64,000 bases of DNA from Heterostelium album PN500 (taxonomy: Eukaryota > Evosea > Eumycetozoa > Acytosteliales > Acytosteliaceae), in contig NW_008805072.1 of NCBI RefSeq assembly GCF_000004825.1, positions 1,556,435-1,620,434 on the forward strand, given 5' to 3'. Below, one piece after another: positions 1 through 12,400 of this stretch (position 1 is the stretch's first letter; every line of letters begins with the position of its first letter). A model generated the notes under the pieces. It worked only from the letters and a program-made list of their open reading frames with translations. It did no database searches and was not told the DNA's origin. The translations under genes and the position numbers were made by a program.

Positions 1-66
1 AAACAACAACAACAATCATCTTCCTCTACTTCTTCATTTAGACAGTCTGTCATTTTTTCAATTTAA
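1..66 (+). CDS. Possible C-terminal end of a gene leaving the left edge
   Basis: The first 66 bases read as an open frame from the window edge: Lys, four Gln, then a Ser/Thr-rich stretch and the end FRQSVIFSI, closed by TAA at 64-66. The sequence is less T/A-homopolymeric than the leader that follows, and a Q/S-rich tail is common in this genome. No domain can be seen in 21 residues. It could equally be chance read-through of intergenic CAA repeats. Confidence 0.3.
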   Translation, partial: KQQQQSSSSTSSFRQSVIFSI

Positions 67-1023
67 TTATAACATCATAATCATTGCGTAAAACAAAGAA
101 TTTTTTTTTATCAAAAATAAATTATACCTATACAGAAGAAATTCAATCAAATAACAACATATCAAAACAATCTATATCAACATCTCTCCCTCTCTTCCCC
201 TCTCTCTAAAACATAACATTAAAAAAAAACAAACAAATACAAAAAAGAAATAGTTTCACAGTTTAATCATTTTTAATTACCGTTAAAAAAAACAGCAAAA
301 ATACCAACAACAACAACAACAAACAACAATAATCAATAATAATTTTTTATCATTCATTCACTTTATAGATTTATTTAGAATTCTATTTTAAAATTGAGGC
401 AATCAAAAAGCAGCAATAGTTTAGTTATATCATTTTATCATTTTTTTTTTAGCATTTTCATCATCTAATTTCCTCTTGGGTTTAGGAGTCTCATTATCTG
501 ATTCCTTTCTTCTTTCATTCACGATTCAATTATTTTTAATCATTTTCACACATTAATATTATTAATATTATTATTATTATTTATTATCATTTTTAAAGTT
601 TATTTTGTTGTATTTTTAATATTTATATAAATATATATCTATATCGGTTTATTTTTTATATCTTAAAAAAACAAAAAACAAAAACAAAGAAGGTTAGACA
701 TTATATCCTATTCTTCTACTTCTTCACTTGCCAAAAAGCAACAAACAACAACAATCAAATCAATAAACAAACAAAAAAATAAATATTATAATTAAACTCA
801 ATAGTTAGATAGAAAGCAAATAACAATAATAACAAAGAACAAATACAGATAATCATAATAAGCATAATCATAATAATATAGTTATTATTAGACAAAAAAA
901 AAAAAGAATAATATCAATAAAAGAATAAAAAAAAAAACAGAACAAAACAAAACAATTAAAGTAAATATATATTTTTTTGTTTGGGAATTCATTTGGTTTG
1001 ATATCGAAATCCATTCCATCTGA
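67..1023. other. Intergenic leader upstream of the vasculin-like gene
   Basis: Very AT-rich DNA with A-runs, CAA repeats and pyrimidine tracts (for example around 180-207). No coding frame was seen. It probably holds the promoter and 5' leader of the gene starting at 1024. An in-frame TGA lies directly before that start codon (1021-1023). Confidence 0.6.
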
Positions 1024-1962
1024 ATGGGAGATCATCATATGAAATCCTCTTTTGTACCCGATTGGCTACGTTCAAAGGAGTTATCTCATCAAGGTAAGTC
1101 GATATCAACTATTGCTTTTGCTTTTCATTTAATTACAATATTGTAACATGGATTAATTAATCGATTATTAACCAAATAATAGATATCTCACCACGCACCG
1201 CTCTTAATGTATCACCACCAAATGGAACTGGCGAACAAACAACACCAGTTGTCAATATACCAAAATTAAATCGATCAAAGTCATCTCCACATATTGAACT
1301 AAATGTTCAAGAGGCTGCCCAACTATTACTACGACAACAACAACAACAACAACAACCACCAACCAATGTTGTACAATCTTCATCTCCACCACATCAACAT
1401 TTTTCTTCAACAACCTCATCAACATCAACTTTATCGATAAATAATAGCATCAACAACAGTAGTAATAGTAGTAAAGTATCATCAATAACAACAACAACAT
1501 CATCATCATCATCAGTAACACATCAAACAACATCAACAACATCACATGTAAATCACGATAGAGGAGTTACATCTTCACCAGTATTGCAATCGAATGTTAC
1601 ATTCCGATCTATTAACACTGCAAACAGTATCAACATCAATAGTATCAATAACAACAATAATTTTATTTTAAACAGTAACTCCTCCTTCACCAAATACAAG
1701 TCAAAACCACCTTTAGTGAGTTATAAATCACAACCGAATCTCAACAATGTTGATCAAGCATCATCGACTAATCTTAAGCAACAACACTCACAACCACAAC
1801 AACACTTCCAACAACCGCGTTATCATTCTATTTCACCAAATCACCTTCAAATGAACGAGCATCAATCCAGTCAGGATACATCTAATCATTATCTTGTCCA
1901 TGGACAATTCAATAATAATTATCATCATCACCATTCATCTTCATCCTCAAATTATCATCACC

Positions 1963-2008
<46 letters not shown>

Positions 2009-3491
2009 CAACAATGATTATAACAACAACAATGGCAGTGATGACAACAATCTCTTGGTCAACGATAATCATAACCAATCACTGTCTCAACAAATACAAC
2101 AACAGCAACAGCAGATGTTACATCCACCAAGAGAGAGTGAACAATTCCCACCATTGATCCAACCAAAATCACCTAAAACAACATTTGTTAGTTTAACTAC
2201 ACGATCTATTTCCCCTACCAATTCTATTCAGCAGCAAAGCAGCCATCATCACCATCATCAGCAACAACAGCAGCAATCACAACAACAACAAAGTTTTTCC
2301 CCATCAGCAGCTGCTGGAGCCTCACTGTCACCTAGCGTTACACCACTACAACCACCATCGAGTGTATCATCATCGGGTATACCAACTTTGGCTGCCCTCA
2401 TCACTCCCATCCAACCATCGTTATCACCGCTCAATTCCTCCTCCGAAGAAACACTTCACAAAGAAAAAGAAAAAGAAAAAGAGAAGGCCAAAGTAGTAGT
2501 TCCCATCTTGAGTTCGGCCAATACAGCCGTAACTGGCAAATCGATCAAAACAATCACCTCACTCTCTCAGTCCGGTAGCATCACCAATCCTGCACTCAAA
2601 AAGCAACAACAACAAGGAGGAACTCTTACAAAGCCAGCTATTCGTAGTGGTATTGCCAATCCTAAATTTATCCGTGCCTACTCCGAGCCCAATCTGCAGA
2701 GTCCAGTTCCTGGATCCGGTAGCGGCAACAAGGATGAAGTCATTTCTGTCTCTCGAAAGCAACTGACAGATCCATCACGTAAACCAAAGACACCAAAAAT
2801 TGAAAAGCTCATGGCCAAGAATATTTTCTACGAGAAAATTCAGAAAACCGAAGACATGGCCAAGAAGATGCAAGAGGAAGGTCTATCGCGCGAGGAAATC
2901 GAGAAGCAACAAGAAAAGATTATGTCAGAGGCAGAGGTAAAACTCATCAGCAGCATAACCGATTCCAATAGCAATCAAGTGGTCGTGGTCGGCAAGCAAT
3001 CTGAGATACCTTCTCCAACCTCGAGTTCCGCTTCAACATCGCCATACACCTCTCCTGCTGTTATTAACATCACCTCCTCAGTGATTGCTTCCAGTAAAGA
3101 CACCACTCCAGAAGGACTCGCCATCTCACCGACCGTCACTGCCTCAAGTTCTCCAGCAAATCACAGTGTCACCCATGAATTCAATGGTGGTGATCACTGC
3201 TCGGCCAGCACACTCGACACTAAACACGTACCTCCTCCCATTGGCATAGACATTAGCAACAGCGGAAGTGTCAGCAGCAGCAACGATGAGGAGGAAGACG
3301 AAGAACACGAAGAACGATTCCTCCGAGGTCTTGGTTGGGTTCCTGCTGAAGAGGACCCCTTATCAGACTCTGAGATGGAGGAAAATCAGTTTGAAAATGA
3401 AAGAAATTCGTTTAATCAAATAATTGTGGAACCTTTTTATACTAAAGTGTATTTACAATTTCCACACAAAAATATTATTGTGACAAAATAA
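1024..3491 (+). CDS. Vasculin/GPBP1-like low-complexity protein
   Basis: Two exons, 1024-1093 and 1183-3491, joined over an 89-nt intron (GTAAGT...ATAG), give about 792 residues. The ATG is fixed by an in-frame TGA immediately upstream. The N-terminus reads KSSFVPDWLRSKE, like the FVPAWL start of vasculin (GC-rich promoter-binding protein 1). The C-terminal part has a charged helix (YEKIQKTEDMAKKMQEEG) and the block RFLRGLGWVP, followed by acidic residues and LSDSEMEE, matching the vasculin pattern of a Gly-Trp motif followed by a short acidic helix. Between them lie Gln, His, Asn (about 20 consecutive) and Ser/Thr/Pro-rich tracts. Vasculin is a nuclear regulator in animals; the same role here is inference. 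The family call rests on two short conserved blocks only. Confidence 0.55.
1963..2018 (+). repeat. (AAT/AAC)n trinucleotide tract coding poly-Asn
   Basis: An uninterrupted AAT run followed by AAC repeats lies inside the vasculin-like coding region and encodes a long Asn run. It is preceded by His-rich CAT/CAC repeats. Such in-frame trinucleotide tracts are typical of dictyostelid coding DNA and likely vary in length between strains. Confidence 0.9.
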
Positions 3492-4139
3492 AAATATGTT
3501 TAAATTAATTGAGACTATTATTGTAATTATGCTTGTAATTTATGATTTGAACTTTTATAAAAGACATATTGACTAAAAATTCCATCTAAGAATCAAAAAA
3601 ATAATAAGTATAATTGTTTTATTGCTTTTCAAATTACATGTAACAAAAAATTAAATTTACAGTAGATAGAGAGAATCGGAATTTTTATTTCTTTGTTCTC
3701 TCTGGAAGGATTTAACAGGTCTTTTTACTGAGTACCTCAAAAAAATATGTTTTTAAAATCTAATTTTATAGTAAATATAAATAGGGGCGGGTAAATTTGA
3801 AACAGTAAATTAATTAAGTATAATAAGATGATTTAAACTTATGTGGGTACAGTTTAAATAACAAAAAAAAAAAAACCAAATTAGATTAGTTTATTTATAA
3901 CAGCTAAAATTTTGTGTTTTATGGTAAGATTATTGTCATGCAATCATTTGGACTGTGGGTGTGGTGTGATCAGAACGCATACACAATCATTTGATCAGAA
4001 ATTTTTTTTACTATTCTATTATTAATACATTAAATTAATAAATAATGATCATTTTCAAGAAGTTTTATCAAAAAAGATCTAATTAGAATATGGGTAATAA
4101 TATTTCCCAATAATATTTATCTATTTTTACAATAAAAGA
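3492..4139. other. Intergenic region, vasculin-like to receptor gene 1
   Basis: AT-rich, no supported gene. Contains A-runs and a slightly G-richer patch near 3940-3990. It is presumably the 3' end of the upstream gene and the promoter of the receptor gene. Confidence 0.6.
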
Positions 4140-7100
4140 ATGAAGTTATTTTATATATTTATTTTATTGTTATTTATAAAAATATTTAGTTATTACCCAA
4201 TATGTAGGTGATTTTAATTATAAATATTTTATCATTTAAATGGTTCATTATTAATTTGATAATTTTTACAAGATGGAGTCAATATATATTTAGCAGTGGA
4301 TGGAAAAGATGATAGAGATTGTCGACAATCTGATTCACCTTGTTATTCACTGCAATATGCTGCTAAACAATATAGTCAATACAGTAATTTAGATATATTT
4401 TTACGACCCGGTCATTATAATTATAGTGAATGCAATTTAGCTACTTTCACAAAAACCAATGTTACTATCCACGGAGGATATGGAGGTGGTGTAACCTTTA
4501 TTAAATTGGCAGAATCAGGAAATACGATGAAATTAACAAATTCACAAGTCAAGATCAATGATATTCAATTTATACATGCAACAGCCAGGGAGAATTCTAC
4601 AAAAAGAAATGTTTCTACACCAGATGTAAAAGTTAGAACCAATCCAGGTTCGAGTCACCAATTTAAAAATCGAAATCTAGATCAATCATTTTTTTTAACA
4701 GGTGCAGATTTTACTTTATTTAACTCCATCATATCATTTAATAATGTAGTAATTTTTAATAATACAAATAATAATTTGATATTTTCAAATGATAGTAAGT
4801 TTATTATTTTAAAATTAAATCTCTCTTTTTTTAATATTAACATAAATAAATTAGGTACAATAATAATTAATAATTGTAATATACAATTGAATAACTATCA
4901 AACTTTTTTGGATGTATCTCAATCACATGTAATTTTCAACAATACAAGGTTAATAAGTAATCAATTTACTACGATGATTACTGGAGATCGTTCAGATATT
5001 CTTTTTAATCGATCGACTTTTATATATAACATATCAGTTTATGGAATCATTTTAAGTAAGCATTTAATATTCTCCAACAAGCGAAAAAAAGAAAAAGAAT
5101 TTTACTAAATTTGCTTTTGTAATCATATCATTTTCTAAATCTAGCGAATTCACCACTAGAAATCAGAACATGTATATTCAAAGAAAATAGATCAGTAATA
5201 GGACAGTTTGTAGGTCTCGGTTCAAGAATAAGATGTGCAAATACACGTTTTATAAAGTGTGACGCGTCTGCAGCTTCAGGAATTGTATATTTAGATGATC
5301 AATCAGTTGGAGAGTAAATATATATAGGTTGAAACGGTTGTTATACAAGTATCATTATTGACTCTATTATTATTATTATTATTATATTTTAGATTTATAT
5401 TAAATATATTTGATGATAATTACTCGCCTGGTGGATCGATAGCAGGAAGTGCAGCACCGTTGTTATTGTTTGATAATTGTTGGTTCAACTCATCCTCACG
5501 TGTATCAGTGTTTATATCGATTTACTCTAATGGCCAATTGTATGTCTATGGCTGTGCATTCAATGATATCTATGGCATCTTGTTGTCAACCGATTCCAAT
5601 TCCATTATACTTGTATTGAATACTGTTTTCTCTTGTAAGTTTGTTTATTATAACATATGATATGATATGAAAGGGTAGAGTTTAATCCTTTTTGTAACTT
5701 CTATAACTATAGTTATTCAAGGTAGAATATTTGAATCATATGGTGCAGGACATGTAGTGTTTGCATCGATTGTCTATGATCATTGCGGGTCATTCGATCA
5801 GCTGAATCTTGTTTCCAATCATGTGACTGCTTTCTTCTACGATCTACGAGTGTTCTCATCTACTGTTGCTTCGTTCATCCAAACCAACTTTCAATCGTAT
5901 CTGGTTATAGTCCGAGGTTATTTCTACAACAATCAAGTATTAACCAGTATAGTCTCTTGTTACAACGGATATCAAGCATTTCTCAACGGTTGCATATTCT
6001 ATGGTACTGTTGGTTTCTATGTATGTTGATTCATTAATCCAATCCCACACCGCTATAATAACAACTAATAATAATAACTAATATATCACTAAACATTTTT
6101 CATTATTTTAGGGAGGAGCAGTATCGGAGTTGGATATCTCTGGAAATATTACAGTCATCAATAGTAGGATAGATAATAATGTTTCGCCAAATGGACCATT
6201 CATGTATTTGAAAGCGCCGAATGTTGATGAAATGCAGTGTTTGCCCAACACTTTTTTGAATAACACATTTTTCAATAACTATGCATTGACTTCTGGTGCA
6301 CTCGTTTACTACAGTACGACAGCGCTTCAATGTGATTTCACCTGTTACAATTGTATGCAAAGCAATAACACAGCTGCATATGGAGATCTCGTTAACAGTG
6401 AATATTACAACTTTACGATTTCAACTGCAGCGATTCTCTCCACGCCAACCACCACTCAGGTAGTCATTACTGCACTCGATGCCTTTGGGAATATTTACCG
6501 TGGCCACACCGACGTCATCTTTGAGATGACCTACCCCAATTGCACCAATATCAACATCACCGGAGTGAATCAAGTCACCATCAATCTCAATGGTACTCCA
6601 ATCATGTACAATCTCCTAGTCTCAGCGAAACCCGGTACCAGTTGCACCTTGGTTTTCACCTCGTCGCCAGCGGCGGTCACCGGCGATCTCACGTTTGATA
6701 TCTACGTGAAGCATTGTGCGAAAGGCCAGATAGAGTTTCAGACGCCAGGCGATTACCAATACTACTGTCTGAAGAAAGCGGGACTGTCATCGATAACTAA
6801 AATCACAATAGTAGCGATTGCAGCAGTTGTATTTTTAGCGACGGTGTTTTGTTTCATTTTGGTTTTCGTTCACCGACATAATCGACTCATCAACTATTCC
6901 AACCCTTACTTCCTGATGACCAATCTACTTGGATGTATGGTGTTGCTCGTTTCGATTATTCCCAACATGGTAGTGTCCAGTATTGCCTGTATAATCCGAC
7001 CGATTATCATCCCGGTTGGTTTCTTCCTTTGTGCACTCTCCATTATCGTTAAACAATGGAGTATTTGGGAGAAAAGAAAAGAACTTAACTTTCAAACTAA

Positions 7101-8503
7101 AAGAATGGTTTGTATTCATATTTAAATATATATAGACTATCTAACTAACTAACTAACTAACTAACAACCAACCAACCAATCGACTATTATTATCCATTAT
7201 AAATAGATGGAAACAAGTTATTTTTTTAAACGTTTGGCTATATTATTTATAATACCAGTGGTATGTATCTAATTAAATTCAATCAAATTAATAATAGGAT
7301 ATTGATTTTTATCTTTTGTTGTTTGGTATCACTATCTTTAGATTGCATTGATATTGAATACAGCACTTTCAAGAGCAACACCACAGTATGTTTTCGATAC
7401 AGTCTATAAGAAACAAATAGAACATGCATGTATCGCAAGTTTAGATTGGATTTACACTGTTTCACATTTAGTTTATCTCGTAACTATACTATAATCTCTT
7501 TTAGTAATTAATATTTTAAATACTTATCATCAACATTACATTATTACTCTTATATAATAGACATTATTATTGGTATATTGTAGTGTTTTAGTATATCTTG
7601 GTAGACCATATCGATCATCACCAGGAACATTTAACGAACCAACTTATATTGGAATATTAGTAATGTTATTTTTCTTTTAACTTTTCAAACCTAACTCTGC
7701 CTGCCTATCAATACTAATACTAATACATTTATTTTGTGTGTGCGTGTAGATCTATAATTATATATTGTTATTACTCATTTTGATTCCACTTAGATTTTCC
7801 TTTCCTTTCAGTTCGACTGCACACTTTTTAATTCTCTCGATTATCTCGATCGTATTCGTTGTCTGTACACTATGCGTATTATTTGTACCGAAATTCTATC
7901 TTTTATTCAGAAAAAGAAAAGTTTTATTAACTGTATGTATATTATATTAATATATTAGACTTATCTTATTGTCACTGTTGATTATTAATCAAATCAATAC
8001 TACATCTAATTTAGATGATGAAATTCATTGAAGAACAAGAAACACAATTGGAAAGAAACAAAGATATACTTCAATTCTATGAGATCTATGGTAACCAGTT
8101 TGGTCTTTTAAACTTTGCAAACAGAGACATTTTCACGCCTGATGCTCTATCACCACTAACACTGTCAGCTACTGACTTATCAAAACCTCCAAATACTGAC
8201 ATAACCAATAACAAAAGTAACAACAATAGTGATAATAGTGATACTAATTTTCCTATAAATGTACCAACACAAAATAATAATGGTAGTAACAATAGTAATA
8301 ATATCAGTAATGGAAATAATAGTAGTAGTAGTAATGGTAACCCTGTAGTTTTAAATCAAGATGACAATAATAATAATAATAATAATAATAACAATAACAA
8401 TAATAATAATAATAATGGAAAAAAGAAAAAAGGTAAAATTCGAAGGTTTTTATCAAGATCTACACCAAGTTCCCCATCTCCAGTAACAAAGAAAAGAAGA
8501 TAA
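4140..8503 (+). CDS. Class C (GABA-B/Grl-like) GPCR with beta-helix ectodomain, copy 1
   Basis: Twelve exons: 4140-4203, 4273-4794, 4855-5055, 5145-5313, 5393-5634, 5713-6020, 6112-7107, 7207-7260, 7342-7479, 7561-7659, 7750-7932, 8015-8503 (about 1,154 residues). A signal peptide (MKLFYIFILLLFIKIFSYYP) is split from the ectodomain by a phase-1 intron. The ectodomain opens with NIYLAVDGKDDRDC and continues as short Asn/Ile/Phe-rich strands of parallel beta-helix (pectin-lyase-like) type. A beta-sandwich-like segment around ALDAFGNIYRG and a Cys pair come before the membrane. The seven-helix part carries class C marks: NPYFLMTNLLG in helix 2, CIIRPIIIPVGFFL and KQW in helix 3, and FVPKFYLLFRKRK after helix 7. 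The cytosolic tail has DILQFYEIYGNQ, an Asn run and a basic Ser-rich end. Plasma-membrane receptor; ligand unknown. Confidence 0.8.
7141..7164 (+). repeat. (CTAA)n tetranucleotide repeat in an intron
   Basis: Six tandem CTAA units followed by CCAA-like units lie in the 99-nt intron between exons 7 and 8 of receptor gene 1. CTAA resembles a branch-point core, so the intron has several possible branch sites; no functional claim is made. Confidence 0.85.
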
Positions 8504-9414
8504 ACAGTTAGTTTTATAAGATAGATTAGATAGTTTTATTTATTAATTTCTTTCTTGATAATATGTTGAACAATACCCACTCTGTTTAAAATAAAATAAA
8601 AAACAAACACACATCACATTTATCTTTCTTATTTATTATAATCTCCATTGAGAGCTCTAATTTTAGATGATGTTTTAAGACAACCCACAGGTTCTTATAA
8701 AATGATGAATAAAACATCGTATGATTAAAATTTTTATTTTACACAAAATGGTCAAAGTGTGTAAATAAATTAAAATAAATGAAAATAGTCAACCACAAAA
8801 AAAACACACATATAAACTCACACACACACACACACACACATTACACCATTAAAATATATATATGTATAATGTTTTGGTAAATGTTTTGATGTGTGTCAAT
8901 ATTAATTATAGTATATTGATGTGTTGTTGTAAATATTATTGGTGATTCAACTATGTAACACAAAATCATTATTAGTTCAATATAAATAAACAACCATTTT
9001 TTTCAAAAGTTGTCGAAATATTGTTTTTGTTTTGTTTGTTTACAGTTAAATTTATAAGGTCAATGTGAGTGAGAGTGAAGATTTTAAATATTAATTTTCC
9101 AAAAAAAACAAAAATTAAAATATAATCATAAATCAAATTATTTCTTTTTTTTTTTTTCAAACACATATAATAAATAATACCAATATTATACCTTTTACCA
9201 CAATTTTTCATTTCTATTTCTATTTTTTTTTTTTGTATGTTGAAAAGAGAGAGAAATAAAAGTTCCAAAATTGATATACATACCCTAACTTTTCATTCCC
9301 TATCCATACATTTATTTTCATTGCAATTATAATAGTAGTTTATTTTATTTAAATATAGTTTCTTATAATAATAATTTTAATAGTATCAGTAATAGTGATA
9401 ATATCGCAAAGAGA
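8504..9414. other. Intergenic region between receptor 1 and the coiled-coil fimbrin-like gene
   Basis: AT-rich, with a (CA)n tract at 8818-8840 and T-runs at 9141-9235. No gene supported. Directly before 9415 the frame is open back to an AAATATAG (9351-9358) that looks like a splice acceptor, so a 5'-leader intron may exist here, but no upstream in-frame ATG was found. Confidence 0.55.
8818..8840. repeat. (CA)n dinucleotide repeat
   Basis: About eleven CA units in the 3' flank of receptor gene 1. It is a simple microsatellite. Confidence 0.9.
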
Positions 9415-12400
9415 ATGATTTCCAATCAAATTAAAAGTCAGATGAAACAATCAATAACATCATCAGTTGGGTCACCGACATCAGAATTTTCTCCTAATTT
9501 CAAAGGAAACAGTAATGCAAATAATAACAACAACAATAATAATAATAATAACAATCATTTGAATGGAGACTCAAATATGTCACCATTCAGTATATCAAGG
9601 AATTCTCATTTGAATTTCTCACCACCTATGTCACCAATGTCCTACTCGAGAGTGAATAACTCAAGTATTAATAGTAATAGTAAAACACCTCCCATTGAAG
9701 TTGTTTCTCAATTCAAAGAGAAAATGCAACAATTAGGTAAATTTACAATCTTTATTAAGAATGGAAATTTGTAAAACTAACTTTTTTTGGATGAATATTA
9801 AAATATTTTAGGATGGATTGGTACACCTAATATGGGTAGAGGTAGACAAAGATCGAATACGATGGCAGTTGATTCTCCTGGATCACCGAGTACACCTTAT
9901 AGTTTAATTAATACATTGGAGCAGGTTTCAAAACAATTGGACGAGCGTGAAAAAGATGTACAATTGGCTGCGGAAATTGGAAAGTTGTTACTCGAAAAGA
10001 ATAGTGAATTAGAATATCAAGTATCTCAACTATTCGATTATGAAAAGAAATATATTGATATATATTCACAGAATGAGGTTTTGAAAAATGTATATATTTA
10101 AATTTTTTTATTAAAAAACAAAAAGAAAAGAGAAGTAGTTACTAATTATTTTTTAAAATATAATATTAGCAAAATGAAAATCTATCATTCAATTTAAAAG
10201 AAGCTACTTTGGTGAATGAATTGATGGTAGACAAGTTGAATGAAGCCAACTTTGATTTGTCGAAATTTAAAAATCAACAACAATCTGGTAAAAAGTCGAA
10301 AAAATCAGCACAAGTCGATATTGATCTGCTCCAACGAGAATTACAAGAACTAAACTCAAAAGATCTATCAAGAGAGAAGAATCTTATTAAATTAAGATGT
10401 GATAATGGTAATGAAACAAATTTATATAAATATCTCTTATTATTGTTATACTAATAATCAAAACATAATAATAAAAATTACAGAATCGTTGACTGATAAG
10501 AATGAAAAGTTACAGAATAAAGTTAATGACTATGAAGAGTTTATCAAAGATTATAATCAAGTGAAAGAAAAGTATCAGTATTTAGTTGTAAAGAATCAAT
10601 CTTTATTAAGTTTAGCTAAGGATGTATGTGTTTTGTTTGTTTGTTTGTTTGTTTTACAATTTAAGAGTTATTTTGAATGTTCCAACTAACTAATGGTAAC
10701 ATTACATTACATTCTTTTAGATTGCAACAAAGAAATCTATTGTCGATGAATACAATATGATTAAAGAAAGTTTCGAAGTGTCATTGGAGAACATCATTAC
10801 GAATACCGCTACATCTAGAACATACGATGCTGAAGAAGAAGTCAAACTACTACAAGAAGCAAGAGAAACGATTGATAAACTAACTACAAAGTATGTTTTT
10901 GTTGTTTTTTGATTTTGATTTCATTTGTTTTTTTTTTTTGGTTGTAAACTAACATCATCAAACATTAACAGTGAAAATAGTAATTCAATTGTATTACAAT
11001 TGGTTAGTTTGTTAAAGGGAAAAGAAGATAATAGTTCAAAGTTCTTAGATGATGATGAAGCTATTCGGTTCAGTCTGGACGACGATGCCACCGAAGAAGA
11101 TCAAAAGTTATATCACGACAGTCAGCTAGCCAAACAAATAGAGATATCAACTCAGAATCTATCAAGAAGTTCTATTTTATTGGTAAGTTTTTATTTATTA
11201 ATCATTCTTTCATTTTAAGATTAATATTAATAGTGTTGTTATTGCTAGCTTATTGCATTATATATAAGTAATAAACATAAAGATCTAAATGATCAATTGA
11301 GTAGAAATATATCATCAATGTCAGAGTTGCAAGAGGATATCAAAGAGTTGACAGAGAAGCTTCAAATCAATACAAAGTTGAATGCCAAGTTGGAAATGGA
11401 TTCGCTGTCCAATCAAAATCTCATTGATGAACTACAGCAACAGACAGAGTCTCTACAGAATGAAATACAATCTCTCCAACAGAGTTACAATCAATTGCAA
11501 ACCGATAAACAAAAAGAGATTCAATTGCTACAAGAGGAATTGTCTTTTCAACATGATAATGATAGAGTATGTTGTTTTTAATTAATTAGTTTGTAATTTG
11601 ACCAAAAACTAGATATTTATTAATCATCATACTACTTCAATAATAATAATAATAATAATAGAAATATCAAACATTGGAAGAGAGATATCATAGAATGGAA
11701 CAAGATTACTTGAATCTTCAAAAGGATATGGAGAGACAGACAAATGATTTACAATCGTCGTGTGATGCATACAAGATTCAATTGGCAAATTTGAACAGAG
11801 AGAAGGAAGAGTGTGATTCGAAGATCGAAGAACTCGTTTCACAGATCAACAGTTCGAATGAAGTGAGCGGAAAGCAATCGGGTGAATTGGAATCAAAGAT
11901 AACCGAGCTACTAAAGGAGCTGGACGATTGGAAGGAAAAGAACAATCAATTAGTTCTCTGCAATGAATCTGCTATCGAAAAGATACGGTTAGATCATAAG
12001 CAATCTTTACAGTCTTTGGAATGCCAGCTTCAAGAGAAACAAAGCCTAATCGATACACTTCAACAGAATATCACAGAGTTGAACAACCAGCTAGTAGAGT
12101 TGAAATCTTTGAATGAAGAGAGAACCGCGAGATTGAAACAATTGGAGTCGACATCAGATGAAATGGCTAAAGTGAAAGACGACATTATTCAGCAACTCAA
12201 TGAAAAGATAAATCAACTGACACATGAGCTGCAATCGAGATCCAGTTCTGGTGATGAAGCAGCTTCCAAGATTTCATTGCTAGAGTCAACTATTGCCAGC
12301 TTGAGACAAGAGTTGGAGTCTGCCAATGGTGAGCTGGCGAAGCGCTCCACTTCCTACGAGGAGTCTGTCGCCAAAGAGAAGAGTTTGACTCTTGAACTTC

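Noticed and set aside
1894-2157. Overlapping frame rich in Ile/Thr inside the vasculin-like gene
   Set aside because: It is a frame-shifted reading of AAT/CAT repeats (shadow of the poly-Asn and poly-His tracts).
5783-6037. Second plus-strand frame overlapping receptor 1 exon 6
   Set aside because: Frame-shifted reading; the true exon continues the beta-helix with correct splice phases.
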